A stretch of 64,000 bases of DNA. Origin: Flavonifractor sp. An10. Its GTDB lineage: Bacteria > Bacillota > Clostridia > Oscillospirales > Oscillospiraceae. The notes under the pieces are model-generated. The model ran no database searches, had not been told where the DNA came from, and saw nothing but the letters and a program-made list of their open reading frames with translations. Each line of letters starts with the position of its first letter. The first letter of the stretch is position 1. A program made the position numbers and the translations under genes. The stretch covers positions 248,001-312,000 of the forward strand of contig NZ_NFMB01000003.1 of assembly GCF_002161215.1 (NCBI RefSeq). Reading direction: 5' to 3'. Shown piece after piece: positions 1 through 8,946 of the stretch.

Positions 1-1125
1 ATGCTCTCCGTGATGCCCAACGCGGGCTATCCCACGGTGCTGGGCCGCCGCACCGCCTATCAGGGCACGCCGGACTACTTTGCCCAGCAGATGGCGCAGA
101 TCCTCCGGGCGGGGGCGGCCATCGTGGGCGGCTGCTGCGGCACCACGCCGGAGCACATCGCCCGCCTGGCCCGGCTGCTGCGGGAGGAACCCGCCGCGCC
201 CGCCGCGGTGGTGTCCGGCCCGGTTCAGGCGCCTGCCCGGGCCCCGGCGGGGACGGATCGGCTGTGGAGCAAGCTGGAGCGGGGGGAGAAGGCCGTGGCG
301 GTGGAGCTGGATCCCCCGGCCAACGACGATATCGCCCCCTTCCTGTCCGGCGTGGGCACCCTGCGGGACGCGGGGGCCGACGTGATCACCATCGCCGACT
401 GCCCTGTGGGGCGTCCGAGGGCGGACAGCTGCCTGCTGGCCTGCAAGCTCAAGCGGGAGCTGGGGGTGGAGCCCCTCCCCCACATGACCTGCCGCGACCG
501 GAACCTGAACGCCATCAAGGCCCTGCTGCTGGGATTGTCCATGGAGGACGTACACAACGTGCTGCTGGTCACCGGCGACCCCGTGCCCAGCGAGAGCCGG
601 GACGAGGTCAAGAGCGTGTTCAACTTCAACTCCCGCAAGCTGGCCCGCTACGTCAGCTCCCTGGGGGAGGACACCTTCTCCACCCCCTTCCGCCTGTTCG
701 GCGCGCTGAACCTCAACGCCCGCAACTTCGACGTGCAGCTCCGCCTGGCCCGGGAGAAGGAGGACTGCGGCATCCGGGGCTTCCTGACCCAGCCGGTGCT
801 GTCCAGGGAGGCGCTGGACAACCTGAAACGGGCCCGGGAGGTTCTGAAGGGCAGGCTGCTGGGCGGCATCTTCCCGGTGGTCAGCTACCGCAACGCCTGT
901 TTTTTGAACAACGAGGTGGCGGGCATCCGGGTGTGTGAGGAGATCATCCGGCTCTACCGGGACAAGAGTCGGGAGGAGGGCGAGGAGATCGCCCTCACCG
1001 TCTCCGCCGCCATCGCCAAGGAGATCGCGCCCTTTGTGGACGGCTTCTACCTCATGACTCCCTTCCAGCGGGTGGGGCTTATCGCCCGGCTCCTGGATCG
1101 TTTCCGGGCGGACGGCCTCCTCTGA
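1..1125 (+). CDS. bifunctional homocysteine S-methyltransferase / methylenetetrahydrofolate reductase, 3' part
   Basis: Cytosolic one-carbon and methionine enzyme. The frame is open from base 1, so the start and most of the methyltransferase domain lie outside the window. Residues about 1-62 end a homocysteine S-methyltransferase barrel, shown by the zinc-ligand motif GGCCGTTPEHI near residue 43. An Ala/Pro-rich linker follows, then a methylenetetrahydrofolate reductase domain (about residues 86-374) with ITGDP and a GFLTQPV-like motif. This order matches the YitJ-type fusion of Firmicutes, which reduces methylene-THF and passes the methyl group to homocysteine. The stop is TGA at 1123. Family assignment is confident; which methyl donor the N-terminal half uses cannot be judged from the fragment. 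Confidence 0.9.
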   Translation: MLSVMPNAGYPTVLGRRTAYQGTPDYFAQQMAQILRAGAAIVGGCCGTTPEHIARLARLLREEPAAPAAVVSGPVQAPARAPAGTDRLWSKLERGEKAVAVELDPPANDDIAPFLSGVGTLRDAGADVITIADCPVGRPRADSCLLACKLKRELGVEPLPHMTCRDRNLNAIKALLLGLSMEDVHNVLLVTGDPVPSESRDEVKSVFNFNSRKLARYVSSLGEDTFSTPFRLFGALNLNARNFDVQLRLAREKEDCGIRGFLTQPVLSREALDNLKRAREVLKGRLLGGIFPVVSYRNACFLNNEVAGIRVCEEIIRLYRDKSREEGEEIALTVSAAIAKEIAPFVDGFYLMTPFQRVGLIARLLDRFRADGLL

Positions 1126-1271
1126 GCGCGCCGGCATCTCTCCCACGGATGCGTGCGTCAAACCCTGTCTGATTCAGCAAAAAATGGCGCACATAGAAAT
1201 CCGGGCTGGGGCAAAGCTATGTTCGGATTCTCCGAATCCAACAAATTTGCCACAAAAGGAGATGCACCGTT

Positions 1272-1544
1272 ATGTCTAGTTCCAAGAACACCAATTCCAA
1301 TCAGCCTGTGGTTCCCGGCGCCCGCGAGGCCCTGAACAAGTTCAAGATGGAGGCCGCCAGCGAGGTGGGCGTCAACCTGAAGCAGGGCTATAACGGCGAT
1401 CTGACCAGCCGTGAGGCCGGCTCTGTGGGCGGCCAGATGGTCAAGAAGATGAGTCCCGTACGAACTGCGAGTTTCAAACGGGCTGACCGAACAGCACTGG
1501 GGCATGAAATTGAAGTAAGATACATAGCAACAATCACCGCTTGA
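1272..1544 (+). CDS. alpha/beta-type small acid-soluble spore protein, 3' end displaced by an integrated element
   Basis: Alpha/beta SASPs coat forespore DNA and are cut by the GPR protease at germination. Residues 1-60 are a near-complete SASP: a Ser/Asn-rich head, an E-A-A-S-E protease-site-like stretch, then the conserved blocks LTSREAGSVGG and MVKKM. After Met60 the sequence stops resembling the family, and 30 foreign residues run to a stop at 1544. The native end (codons for IQAYENGMQ and a stop) is found 20.8 kb away at 22268-22297, directly after a copy of the 12-bp sequence present here at 1441-1452. Rejoined, the two give a 69-residue SASP of normal length. AAAGGAG precedes the ATG. 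The conserved DNA-binding blocks are nearly intact, so the hybrid might still work. Confidence 0.92.
   Translation: MSSSKNTNSNQPVVPGAREALNKFKMEAASEVGVNLKQGYNGDLTSREAGSVGGQMVKKMSPVRTASFKRADRTALGHEIEVRYIATITA
1441..1452 (+). repeat. left attachment core (attL)
   Basis: TCAAGAAGATGA, identical to 22257-22268. It lies in the codons for VKKM of the spore protein. Crossing over between the two copies would restore the spore gene. Confidence 0.85.
1455..1463 (+). repeat. subterminal inverted repeat of the element, left end
   Basis: CCCGTACGA here and its exact reverse complement TCGTACGGG at 22240-22248 face inward from the two ends of the element, 2 and 8 bases from the cores. In the excised circle they would flank the joined core, as recombinase half-sites do. 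The role is inferred. Confidence 0.45.
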
Positions 1545-1550
1545 GGGAAA

Positions 1551-1596
1551 CGCAAAACTCTCGTCTGACGATAATCTGTCGGACGAGAGTTTTGCG
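1551..1596. terminator. long hairpin at the left end of the element
   Basis: An 18-pair stem with one mismatch: CGCAAAACTCTCGTC at 1551-1565 pairs with GACGAGAGTTTTGCG at 1582-1596. It lies about 80 bases past the stop of the last cargo gene, which is read leftward, so it probably ends the restriction operon and insulates the spore-gene promoter. Confidence 0.6.
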
Positions 1597-1674
1597 CAAT
1601 TTCGGCGCTCGCAGGTATAGATATGATTCATGTAAGATAGTTTGTGAAAGGTGAAAAGATAGGGAAAACCTTGA

Positions 1675-2388
1675 TTACTCAAGTTGGCTTGGTAGATAGT
1701 CAAGGGTGCTATCATTCAGTCGACGTTTGTGTTCTCTCCAATATGGCATATATTGGTCTAAGATCGCCGTGAATTCAGGACCATGGTTATGAACTTTCAA
1801 GTGCGCAAGTTCATGTAAGATTACATATTCTAAACATTCAATCGGTTTTTTTGCTAATTGAAGGTTTAGCCAAATTTTCTTACTGGTAGGGTTACAGGTT
1901 CCCCATTTGGTCGTCATATATTTGCTTTGCCAACTGCTACAGTAAAGCCCCGTAGTTTTCTCCCACTTGGGAAGATATTTCGCCACTTCCTGCTTCAAGA
2001 GGTTGCGGTACCATTCATTTACGAAGCTTTCTCTCTGCGTTGGACTGCTTTCTTTTCTAACCGTCAGAATAGCCTTGTCACCCGAAAGTGTGAGAACATT
2101 GCCTTTGTAGCTGTATTCCACTTGAAGAAAGTACTGCTTACCCCAAACATATAATGTTTCCCCGGACACATACTGCCGCTCGCTTTGACGCGGCTGCTGT
2201 TGAAACTTCTCCTGTTGTTTTTTGATCCAGCCGAGTTTTGTCCGAACGAACATCGTAATTGCTTCATCCGTCAGTTGCGTAGGTGCTGATACACGAACCC
2301 TGCCGTCCGGTGGAAGCACAGAGAGATGCATATTTTTAATATTTTTTCTGACAACTTCCACAGGAATATTGGAAATAACTATTTGCAT
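1675..2388 (-). CDS. YgjP/M48-like zinc metallopeptidase-domain protein
   Basis: A 237-residue DUF45/YgjP-type protein. The C-terminal zincin motif HELAH is at residues 192-196, with a later HGPEF and a Trp/Arg-rich end, as in SprT/WLM-like peptidases. Such genes are often found beside type I restriction genes, though their job there is unsettled. Its ATG overlaps the hsdR stop codon (ATGA at 2388), so it is translationally coupled and the last gene of the hsd operon. Substrate unknown. Confidence 0.85.
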   Translation of the reverse strand: MQIVISNIPVEVVRKNIKNMHLSVLPPDGRVRVSAPTQLTDEAITMFVRTKLGWIKKQQEKFQQQPRQSERQYVSGETLYVWGKQYFLQVEYSYKGNVLTLSGDKAILTVRKESSPTQRESFVNEWYRNLLKQEVAKYLPKWEKTTGLYCSSWQSKYMTTKWGTCNPTSKKIWLNLQLAKKPIECLEYVILHELAHLKVHNHGPEFTAILDQYMPYWREHKRRLNDSTLDYLPSQLE

Positions 2389-5300
2389 CAGTACTCCTCT
2401 TGTTCCACAACAATTTGATAAATTCGCTCTACTTCGCTATCGTCATTCAAAAGTTGATAGAGCGCTCGCTTGATTTTATTTGCCTTAACCGGATTATTTC
2501 GGAAACCATCGAGCCGCGCCTTGACAATGGCTTTGTGCAGCTTCAAGGCAGTCGCCTCATCTTCTCCGCAATTATCATAGAGCGCCCGCAGTGCGCCATT
2601 GGAACGAATACTCTCAGGGTACTTTGTGTTCTCCTCGGGCTTTGCAACATTTTTCGCCAGTTCCATGTATGTGTCCAGCAGCTGCCCGTAGGCAATCACT
2701 CCGCGGCGGCGGTCAAGTATCAACTGCTCCAGGATTTCAGACATTTTTGCGTAATAAGCAGGATTGATGACCATTCGCTCAACAACCTTTTTGCGGATGT
2801 TGTTCTCAATGGTTTCTGCCGCACTCTCCTGCTCGCCTTTTTGCTCGCTCTTCAGCTTATCTTCCTGCGAGATGATGAAATCAAGCAGGGTAAAGTCATC
2901 CATGCTGCCGATCTTTTGCGACTCGCTGGCTGAGATGTAGTTGTCAATCAGATACCGCATACCTGGTTCGTAGGCTTTCAGATCAATAAAATCGCCGCTG
3001 GCTCTACCAATCGTGTCACGCAGGTTTACATAGAACGCAACCCTGTCGTCCAATGCACCTTGCTCGGAAACGGTATACCCCAAATCCGTCATGCGAGGCT
3101 TCAATTCCGCAAAAGCGCGAATCAAACGTCCGACGAGCTTGTACAGTTTCTCGCGAATGCGGGCAAAGGCTTCGTCCTGATTTTCGTCGCGACCACTTTC
3201 ACCACAGAAATAGTGAATATAGTCGAGCTCTTTTCTGGGCAATTCGACGCCCTCGCAAAGCTCGTCCAATTCCTCCAGGGTATCAACGAAATACTTTTTC
3301 GCTTCTGTAGCTCTATCTTTCAAAAGCCCATCGACATCCTCGGCATCATAGCTTTCAAAGGCACCGGCGGTATACTTGTTCATAGCATCCGCCAAGTCTC
3401 CGAACAGTTCCTTGTAATCTACAATATAGCCAAAGTCTTTGCTCTCGCCATCCAGACGATTGACTCGGCAGATTGCCTGGAACAGGCCATGGTCATGCAT
3501 CGCCTTGTCGATGTAGAGGTAGGTACAGCTGGGGGCATCGAAACCGGTAAGCAGCTTGTCAACTACGATCAGCAGTTTCATGTTTGCAGGTTCGTCCACA
3601 AACTTGCGTTTTGCTTCCGCTTCAAAAGCTTCTACTTTTTTGGCAATCTGTGTCTTGTCCTCCGACGGGTCAACGCCAATCATTTTCAGATAAGTGCTGT
3701 ATTTTTCAAATGTTTCGGTTTCTTCCTCGTCGCTGACAGTATCCGTCCTTAAATCTCCGGCTTGCGGCGTATAAGAAGAAATAACCGCGCATCTCCGGAA
3801 ACCCTTGCTTTGGAAAATTTCATAGTATCGGCATGCCGAATACACAGAACCGGCCACAAGGATAGCATTTCCGTTTCCATCCATCAGTCGTGCCTTGGTG
3901 GCAAAATCAAAGATGATATCATTGGCGATTTGCTCCAACCGGGAGCGAGAGGAGAAAATCTTTTGCAGATTCCCCCAATAAGCTTTGAGTTTTGCTTTTG
4001 CTCTGGGGGCCAGACCGACGGTTTTCGCCTCAAACCATGCATCGATTCTGTCCTGAGAGGTCATGCCCTGGGGCACATCTCTGGCCTCGTACCGCAGATC
4101 CAGCACAACGCCATCTCGAACACCTTCGTTGAACTTGTAGGTATGGATATATCCGCCGAAGGTTTCCAGACTGGTCTTTTTGTCCTTCTTCAAAAGCGGT
4201 GTGCCCGTGAAACCGATAAAGATGGCATCGGGAAGGATTGCCTTCATAGCCTCGTGAAGTTTGCCGGACTGAGTGCGGTGACACTCATCTACAAAAACTA
4301 CGATATCACCCTTGGCAGAAAAATCCTTGGGCAAAGCGTTTTTCAAATCTTCGATGTATTTTTCGTAATCTGTTTCCGAGCTGTCGCTGCCACGCTTTCC
4401 AAATTTATGTACCAGAGAGCACAGAAGCCGGTCATCGAAAGCGTTCAGGTGTTCAAGCAGATCTTTTCCGCTCTTAGTGCGGACGATATTCTCATCCACA
4501 CCCTTGTAATTCTTTTCAATTTGCTCATCCAATTCCTCGCGGTCGGTAACGACCAATACACGCGCATTGGGATTGTTCTCCAAAATCCACTTAGAGAACC
4601 ACACCATGGTCAGACTCTTGCCGCTGCCCTGGGTATGCCAGACGATACCGCCGCGCTTCTTGTCCGTCAAACGGTGCTGCGCCCGTTTAATGGCATAGTA
4701 CTGATTATAGCGGCAGACCTTTTTGATGCCCTTATCGAAGATTACAAAGTTGTGGATCAGATCAAGGAAACGCTTTTTGTAAAACAGAGCAAAAAGCTGT
4801 TTTTCCAACTTGCCGGGAATCCCCTCGCAGTATTCCTCAACCTCGATGTCCACAATATCGCGTTCCGTCTGATGCTCGGTAAAGCCGTCGTCTTTCCATT
4901 CCAGATAGTGCTTCTCCGGGGTAAGGAGCGTACCATAGCGCAAGCCCTCGCTGTCGTTCCCGGCCATACAGAACTGAATGGTCGTAAAGAAATCTTCGAT
5001 GAAGTTCGATTTTTGATTGGTCAGATTCTGACGGATGCCGTTGGACACGGACACGCTGCTCTTTTTCAATTCGATTACCGCAAGTGCAATACCATTCACA
5101 TAGATAACAACATCCGGACGCTTGGTGTTGTTGCTGACAACAGTGACTTCTTCCGCAATATAGAAGTCATTTTTACTGACATCTTCAAAGTCAATAAAAT
5201 ATACCGTCTTAGGGGACTGCTCCACGGACTCCTTGACCTTGGCTCCGTATTTCAGCAGGCTATAGACCTCTTTGTTGGCATGGTACAGACCCTGCTGCAG

Positions 5301-5513
5301 ATTGGTAGAGGTCTTCACCAACGCATCCACGGCATTGGCTGCAAGCTTTTCGGAGTAGCCCTGTTTCAACAGCCAGGCATGCAGCCGCTCCTGCATGATG
5401 TTACGGTTTTCACTGTCATGCAGGTTCCCCAGATATGTATAGTGCAGCTTGTCCCGAAAAAATTTGACCACACGGTTTTGCGTTTTGCGCTCGCTGTCAC
5501 CAATGTTGGGCAT
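2388..5513 (-). CDS. hsdR: type I restriction enzyme, R (endonuclease/translocase) subunit
   Basis: A 1041-residue motor subunit that translocates and cleaves DNA lacking the HsdS-directed methylation. An N-terminal PD-(D/E)xK nuclease is visible (PDVVIYVN then AVIELKK, residues 133-151). Walker A HTQGSGKS is near 293-300, with a DECH box (VFVDECHRTQ) near 407-415, the second RecA domain follows, and a long helical C-terminus docks to the methylase. The start has GAAGGTGA upstream. It lies 12 bases after the PIN-domain gene and is coupled to the downstream metallopeptidase gene. Length and motif order are normal for the family. Confidence 0.95.
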   Translation of the reverse strand: MPNIGDSERKTQNRVVKFFRDKLHYTYLGNLHDSENRNIMQERLHAWLLKQGYSEKLAANAVDALVKTSTNLQQGLYHANKEVYSLLKYGAKVKESVEQSPKTVYFIDFEDVSKNDFYIAEEVTVVSNNTKRPDVVIYVNGIALAVIELKKSSVSVSNGIRQNLTNQKSNFIEDFFTTIQFCMAGNDSEGLRYGTLLTPEKHYLEWKDDGFTEHQTERDIVDIEVEEYCEGIPGKLEKQLFALFYKKRFLDLIHNFVIFDKGIKKVCRYNQYYAIKRAQHRLTDKKRGGIVWHTQGSGKSLTMVWFSKWILENNPNARVLVVTDREELDEQIEKNYKGVDENIVRTKSGKDLLEHLNAFDDRLLCSLVHKFGKRGSDSSETDYEKYIEDLKNALPKDFSAKGDIVVFVDECHRTQSGKLHEAMKAILPDAIFIGFTGTPLLKKDKKTSLETFGGYIHTYKFNEGVRDGVVLDLRYEARDVPQGMTSQDRIDAWFEAKTVGLAPRAKAKLKAYWGNLQKIFSSRSRLEQIANDIIFDFATKARLMDGNGNAILVAGSVYSACRYYEIFQSKGFRRCAVISSYTPQAGDLRTDTVSDEEETETFEKYSTYLKMIGVDPSEDKTQIAKKVEAFEAEAKRKFVDEPANMKLLIVVDKLLTGFDAPSCTYLYIDKAMHDHGLFQAICRVNRLDGESKDFGYIVDYKELFGDLADAMNKYTAGAFESYDAEDVDGLLKDRATEAKKYFVDTLEELDELCEGVELPRKELDYIHYFCGESGRDENQDEAFARIREKLYKLVGRLIRAFAELKPRMTDLGYTVSEQGALDDRVAFYVNLRDTIGRASGDFIDLKAYEPGMRYLIDNYISASESQKIGSMDDFTLLDFIISQEDKLKSEQKGEQESAAETIENNIRKKVVERMVINPAYYAKMSEILEQLILDRRRGVIAYGQLLDTYMELAKNVAKPEENTKYPESIRSNGALRALYDNCGEDEATALKLHKAIVKARLDGFRNNPVKANKIKRALYQLLNDDSEVERIYQIVVEQEEY

Positions 5514-5525
5514 TCTGTCACCTTC

Positions 5526-7667
5526 TTAATCTAAGTGATTGTCTTTTATATACCGTTGAACGAGTTCCATCTTGCGGAGTTCGTTCAATTCTTTGTTAAA
5601 CGGATTGACCATCCATTTCTTTAACAACCATCCAACTATCGCAGCAAGGGCAAGATCAATAGCGTAGATGTAATCTCCTACATATGTACCGAAGTATGTT
5701 GCCTTTGTCCAATCGAAGAACGCAACGGCAAAGTTCCATTTTTCGTCTTTATAAATGAATTGAAGAAGGATAAACAGAACAAAGGCTAATACGAGGAGTG
5801 CCAGTAGCACAGGTATTACATATGTCTTGGCAATATACTTGGGCTGTGTTTTTCGCTCTGCATGGGAAAGTATTCTGCCTTGCTTTTGTTTTATCTCCTC
5901 GTCCTGCCGTTGAATTGTGCGGTTACTTTCTGTTAACGCAGTATCTTTCTCATCGATTTTGTCTTGTAGCGCTTTCCCTTCGATGCCATATCGTGAAACA
6001 TCTGCTTGGAGAGCAACAATAGTGGCGTCCTTCTTGCGTAGCTCTTCGTCCAAGTAATTCTGGCTTATTCTCTGGACTTTTTCATAAAGATCCATGTCAG
6101 AGGTACTATTCTTGATCACATTCTGGAAGTCATCACTAAAAACAGCTTCGACAAGATGCTCCTGTGCGCTGATATCTTCAGTAATGGAACTAATACCAGA
6201 CAATATAATGTGAGCATTTTCAGGAGAAACCCGTTTGGATGATGGCCTGATGTTGATAAAGCTCACAAAGCTGTCATAGTCGTTATCTGAGCGGCCACAA
6301 GTTTTAAGCAATATCAAGAATAACTGGCTGGGATATACAACAACCGGATATTCGCCGTCAAGTCGGTTCATATCCCAAAGGCGAAGTGCTCTATCAGAGG
6401 ATGCAAGAAAAATATCCTTATCTGCTGATTTTTCTCGAAGCAACTCTATGTACCGAACAACTGTTGCGTCATGACTATCGCGATTGGAGTAATGGTAGTC
6501 ATCAGCTAAATAATCCGCCTTGATTCCTTGCTTTACACTTTTAATAGATGCCGAATATCTGTTTCGCACATCCTTGAATTCACCAGAGTGGTATATTGTT
6601 CCGGGAATTTTCACATCATCCTCTATGCCAAAATCCTTAATCAGTTTAAGATAAAGCGATTTGATATGTGCAACAAAATACTTCAGAGACATTTGAGAGT
6701 GCTCTTGTCTCCAGTTCTCATAAAACGCAAATATGCTGTAGTCTGCAATTTCCTCGTATGCACCAGAATAAATATCGCCCCGGGGATAATATTCCATTTG
6801 AGACACATAATAACCAATTGTGTCAAAAAACTCAGTTCTTGTTGAATGGGAAATAAGCAGTTTGAGCTTTGCTTGTTTACACTTGCGAAGAAATGTCGTA
6901 ACGACATTCTGTCTGGATACACCATTGATCCCCAATGCTCTAAAAATTACATTGGTGTCCAAATAGATTTCACGCCGGCGAATAAAACCTTTCAAGAGAC
7001 TATTGGGCGAATCTCCGTTAATGAGCAAACAATATTCCAAGCAACAATATACAAGGTTTCCCAACGCTGCGTTTTTAGCAATGTTGTCCCATGCTAAAAA
7101 ATCATGAACAAGTTGTTTTTCTGCATCGGAAAGGCAGGATACATCCACTGATAACTCACTGCTTGAAAATTGTGTCCCATCTTTCCCCGCCAACAGTACC
7201 CGATAAGAGTTGATGTTAGTAGTTGTTAGCTCGTAAAGGTAAACATGTATGGCGCTTTTGCACTTTTCCGGGTTGGCAATTTCCTTTTCCGTGATGAACG
7301 CATCAATAAAGCTGTCGATGTTATTTTTCTGTGCTTCTTCACATTCTGAATAAGCTGATTGGGTAAGGCAAACCGCTTTTTCATCGTCTTTTGTAATAGC
7401 TTGAAATACCCCTTTGGTTTTTCGAAGTATATTATCAACTTCATCCTCAGAAATGTGGTATTTATAGATTTCTAATAACTTGGAAATGATCTCACTCTTG
7501 GTCAAATAATCATTCCCAGTTGCGACAAACATACACTTGATGATTTGGAGTTGAATTTCAGCATCAGACACTACATCGTTGCTTTCCGAATATATGGCTG
7601 CAGCAAGACGGAAAATGTCTTTTTGCATTGCAACGTCATTTTTTAAGGGAGCTGATAATACGCTCAT
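5526..7667 (-). CDS. PIN-domain protein with coiled coil and two membrane segments, inside the hsd operon
   Basis: A 713-residue protein not recognised as a named family. The middle looks like a PIN nuclease: YLDTNV at 235-240, an acidic residue at E279 in HSTRTEFF, D400 in RDSHDA and D425 in ASSDRAL give the four-acid pattern of PIN ribonucleases. After it come a charged coiled coil (about 545-610), a hydrophobic segment near 612-640, and a second near 670-687. The N-terminal 230 residues show no motif I know. AAAGGAGAG lies just before the ATG. It sits between hsdS and hsdR with 13- and 12-base gaps, so it is co-expressed with the restriction system. By analogy with PrrC it could be an RNA-cleaving back-up toxin; that is inference. 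Its codon use is more AT-rich than the hsd genes. Confidence 0.6.
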   Translation of the reverse strand: MSVLSAPLKNDVAMQKDIFRLAAAIYSESNDVVSDAEIQLQIIKCMFVATGNDYLTKSEIISKLLEIYKYHISEDEVDNILRKTKGVFQAITKDDEKAVCLTQSAYSECEEAQKNNIDSFIDAFITEKEIANPEKCKSAIHVYLYELTTTNINSYRVLLAGKDGTQFSSSELSVDVSCLSDAEKQLVHDFLAWDNIAKNAALGNLVYCCLEYCLLINGDSPNSLLKGFIRRREIYLDTNVIFRALGINGVSRQNVVTTFLRKCKQAKLKLLISHSTRTEFFDTIGYYVSQMEYYPRGDIYSGAYEEIADYSIFAFYENWRQEHSQMSLKYFVAHIKSLYLKLIKDFGIEDDVKIPGTIYHSGEFKDVRNRYSASIKSVKQGIKADYLADDYHYSNRDSHDATVVRYIELLREKSADKDIFLASSDRALRLWDMNRLDGEYPVVVYPSQLFLILLKTCGRSDNDYDSFVSFINIRPSSKRVSPENAHIILSGISSITEDISAQEHLVEAVFSDDFQNVIKNSTSDMDLYEKVQRISQNYLDEELRKKDATIVALQADVSRYGIEGKALQDKIDEKDTALTESNRTIQRQDEEIKQKQGRILSHAERKTQPKYIAKTYVIPVLLALLVLAFVLFILLQFIYKDEKWNFAVAFFDWTKATYFGTYVGDYIYAIDLALAAIVGWLLKKWMVNPFNKELNELRKMELVQRYIKDNHLD

Positions 7668-7680
7668 TTTTCTCTCTCCT

Positions 7681-8946
7681 TTACACCAACCTAACCTTTC
7701 CCGCCAGGAGTTGTTGCATCATACCCTGCTTGACTTGGCGGTATTTTGCGAGCTTTTGCTCCAATTCCGCAATTTCATCGTCCATATCAGACAGAATACA
7801 AGAAATTGCTCGTTGCTCCTCATATTTTGGCACAATCAGTTTTGTCTGTGCGATGCTTGCCTTACTGATAGAAGAAACCTTTGTACCAACAATAAAGGGC
7901 AAAAGCTGATCGTGGTAACATGCCGCATTCAGGTAATAGCCCAGAAATTTTACAGCGAAGCGCACTTTCGGTCTGCACAGCAGGGTGTGCTGTCCGGCCA
8001 AAACAGGGCATTCCACATTGATAACTTCAAGCGCCTTTCCAACGGTTTCATCTTCCGCGGTATCAGCAATAACAACATCGCCGGATTGCAGATAGCATTT
8101 TTCAGCAAAGCGGCTTAGATCAATTTCTTTTTTGATGTACGGAATTTCATTGCTATCGGCACTGATATAGGTTCCAAATTTAGTGAGTATATCGCCATAG
8201 TGGATGTTTTTGACCTTGCCGCTAACCGATAGCTGTGCCCTGGTAAAAGCATTGTTGGAGATGAAATCAAATAGGTCACCAAACACAAATGTTTCCCATT
8301 CACCAGAGAATCCTGGCAGGCGGTGTTTGCCGGTCAGAAGTTCCTGCATCACCCCCTGCTTAATGGCTTTTTTCTTGGCTATCAGCTTTTCGGTAAGGGC
8401 AAGTAGGTGGTCAATATCTGTTAAGACTTTTGCAATTCTTTTTTGCTCGTCTACTGTTTCCGGCAGATAAAACTCTAATGCACACAGTATTTTCTCATTC
8501 AATCCTGCCATGGTTGTCCCGTATGAACTTTGTATGAGAAACTGCTTGGTTGATGGACTTTGGAACAAATACAGCATCAAATCAGGGCTGACTATATTTT
8601 GATCAAATCTAATCCGAATGCCATCAGATCCCAGAAAGTAACGTTCTAAACCAATAGGAATAAGAGCAGAACGTTCAACGCTTCCCTTGCGTGCAAAAAC
8701 AATGTCCTTCTCGGATAAGGCATATTTTCTCAACCGAGAATAAGTGCCATCTGTAATGCAAGGAGTTTCGGCTGTTATCCGAATGAATCCTTCTCGAATC
8801 TCACGAACTGAAATGATTGGAATCCCATAATCCACAAATTCACTTGCGCTAAGCACTGTTCCAAAGGGGCCTGTTTGAATTGTAGTCTTTGTCCGTGAAA
8901 TCAACTCGCCTATAGTCCACTTCTTCCATTTTTGAGCATTTACCAT
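7681..8946 (-). CDS. hsdS: type I restriction enzyme, S (specificity) subunit
   Basis: A 421-residue DNA-recognition subunit. Two target-recognition domains (about 1-190 and 210-400) are each followed by a conserved helical spacer; the two spacers resemble each other (IDHLLALTEKLIAKK and MDDEIAELEQKLAKY, each followed by a KQGxMQxLLxGK motif). It recognises a bipartite DNA site and bridges two HsdM copies. The start overlaps the hsdM stop (ATGGTAA), so the two are coupled. The recognition sequence cannot be read from the protein. Confidence 0.95.
   Translation of the reverse strand: MVNAQKWKKWTIGELISRTKTTIQTGPFGTVLSASEFVDYGIPIISVREIREGFIRITAETPCITDGTYSRLRKYALSEKDIVFARKGSVERSALIPIGLERYFLGSDGIRIRFDQNIVSPDLMLYLFQSPSTKQFLIQSSYGTTMAGLNEKILCALEFYLPETVDEQKRIAKVLTDIDHLLALTEKLIAKKKAIKQGVMQELLTGKHRLPGFSGEWETFVFGDLFDFISNNAFTRAQLSVSGKVKNIHYGDILTKFGTYISADSNEIPYIKKEIDLSRFAEKCYLQSGDVVIADTAEDETVGKALEVINVECPVLAGQHTLLCRPKVRFAVKFLGYYLNAACYHDQLLPFIVGTKVSSISKASIAQTKLIVPKYEEQRAISCILSDMDDEIAELEQKLAKYRQVKQGMMQQLLAGKVRLV

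Noticed and set aside
1675-2388. Antitoxin or ImmA-type peptidase partner of a toxin
   Set aside because: The HELAH context and full-length alignment pattern fit the YgjP/DUF45 group, and the coupling is to hsdR.
3762-5534. 590-codon plus-strand frame over hsdR
   Set aside because: Antisense to hsdR, which has all family motifs; no motif in the shadow.
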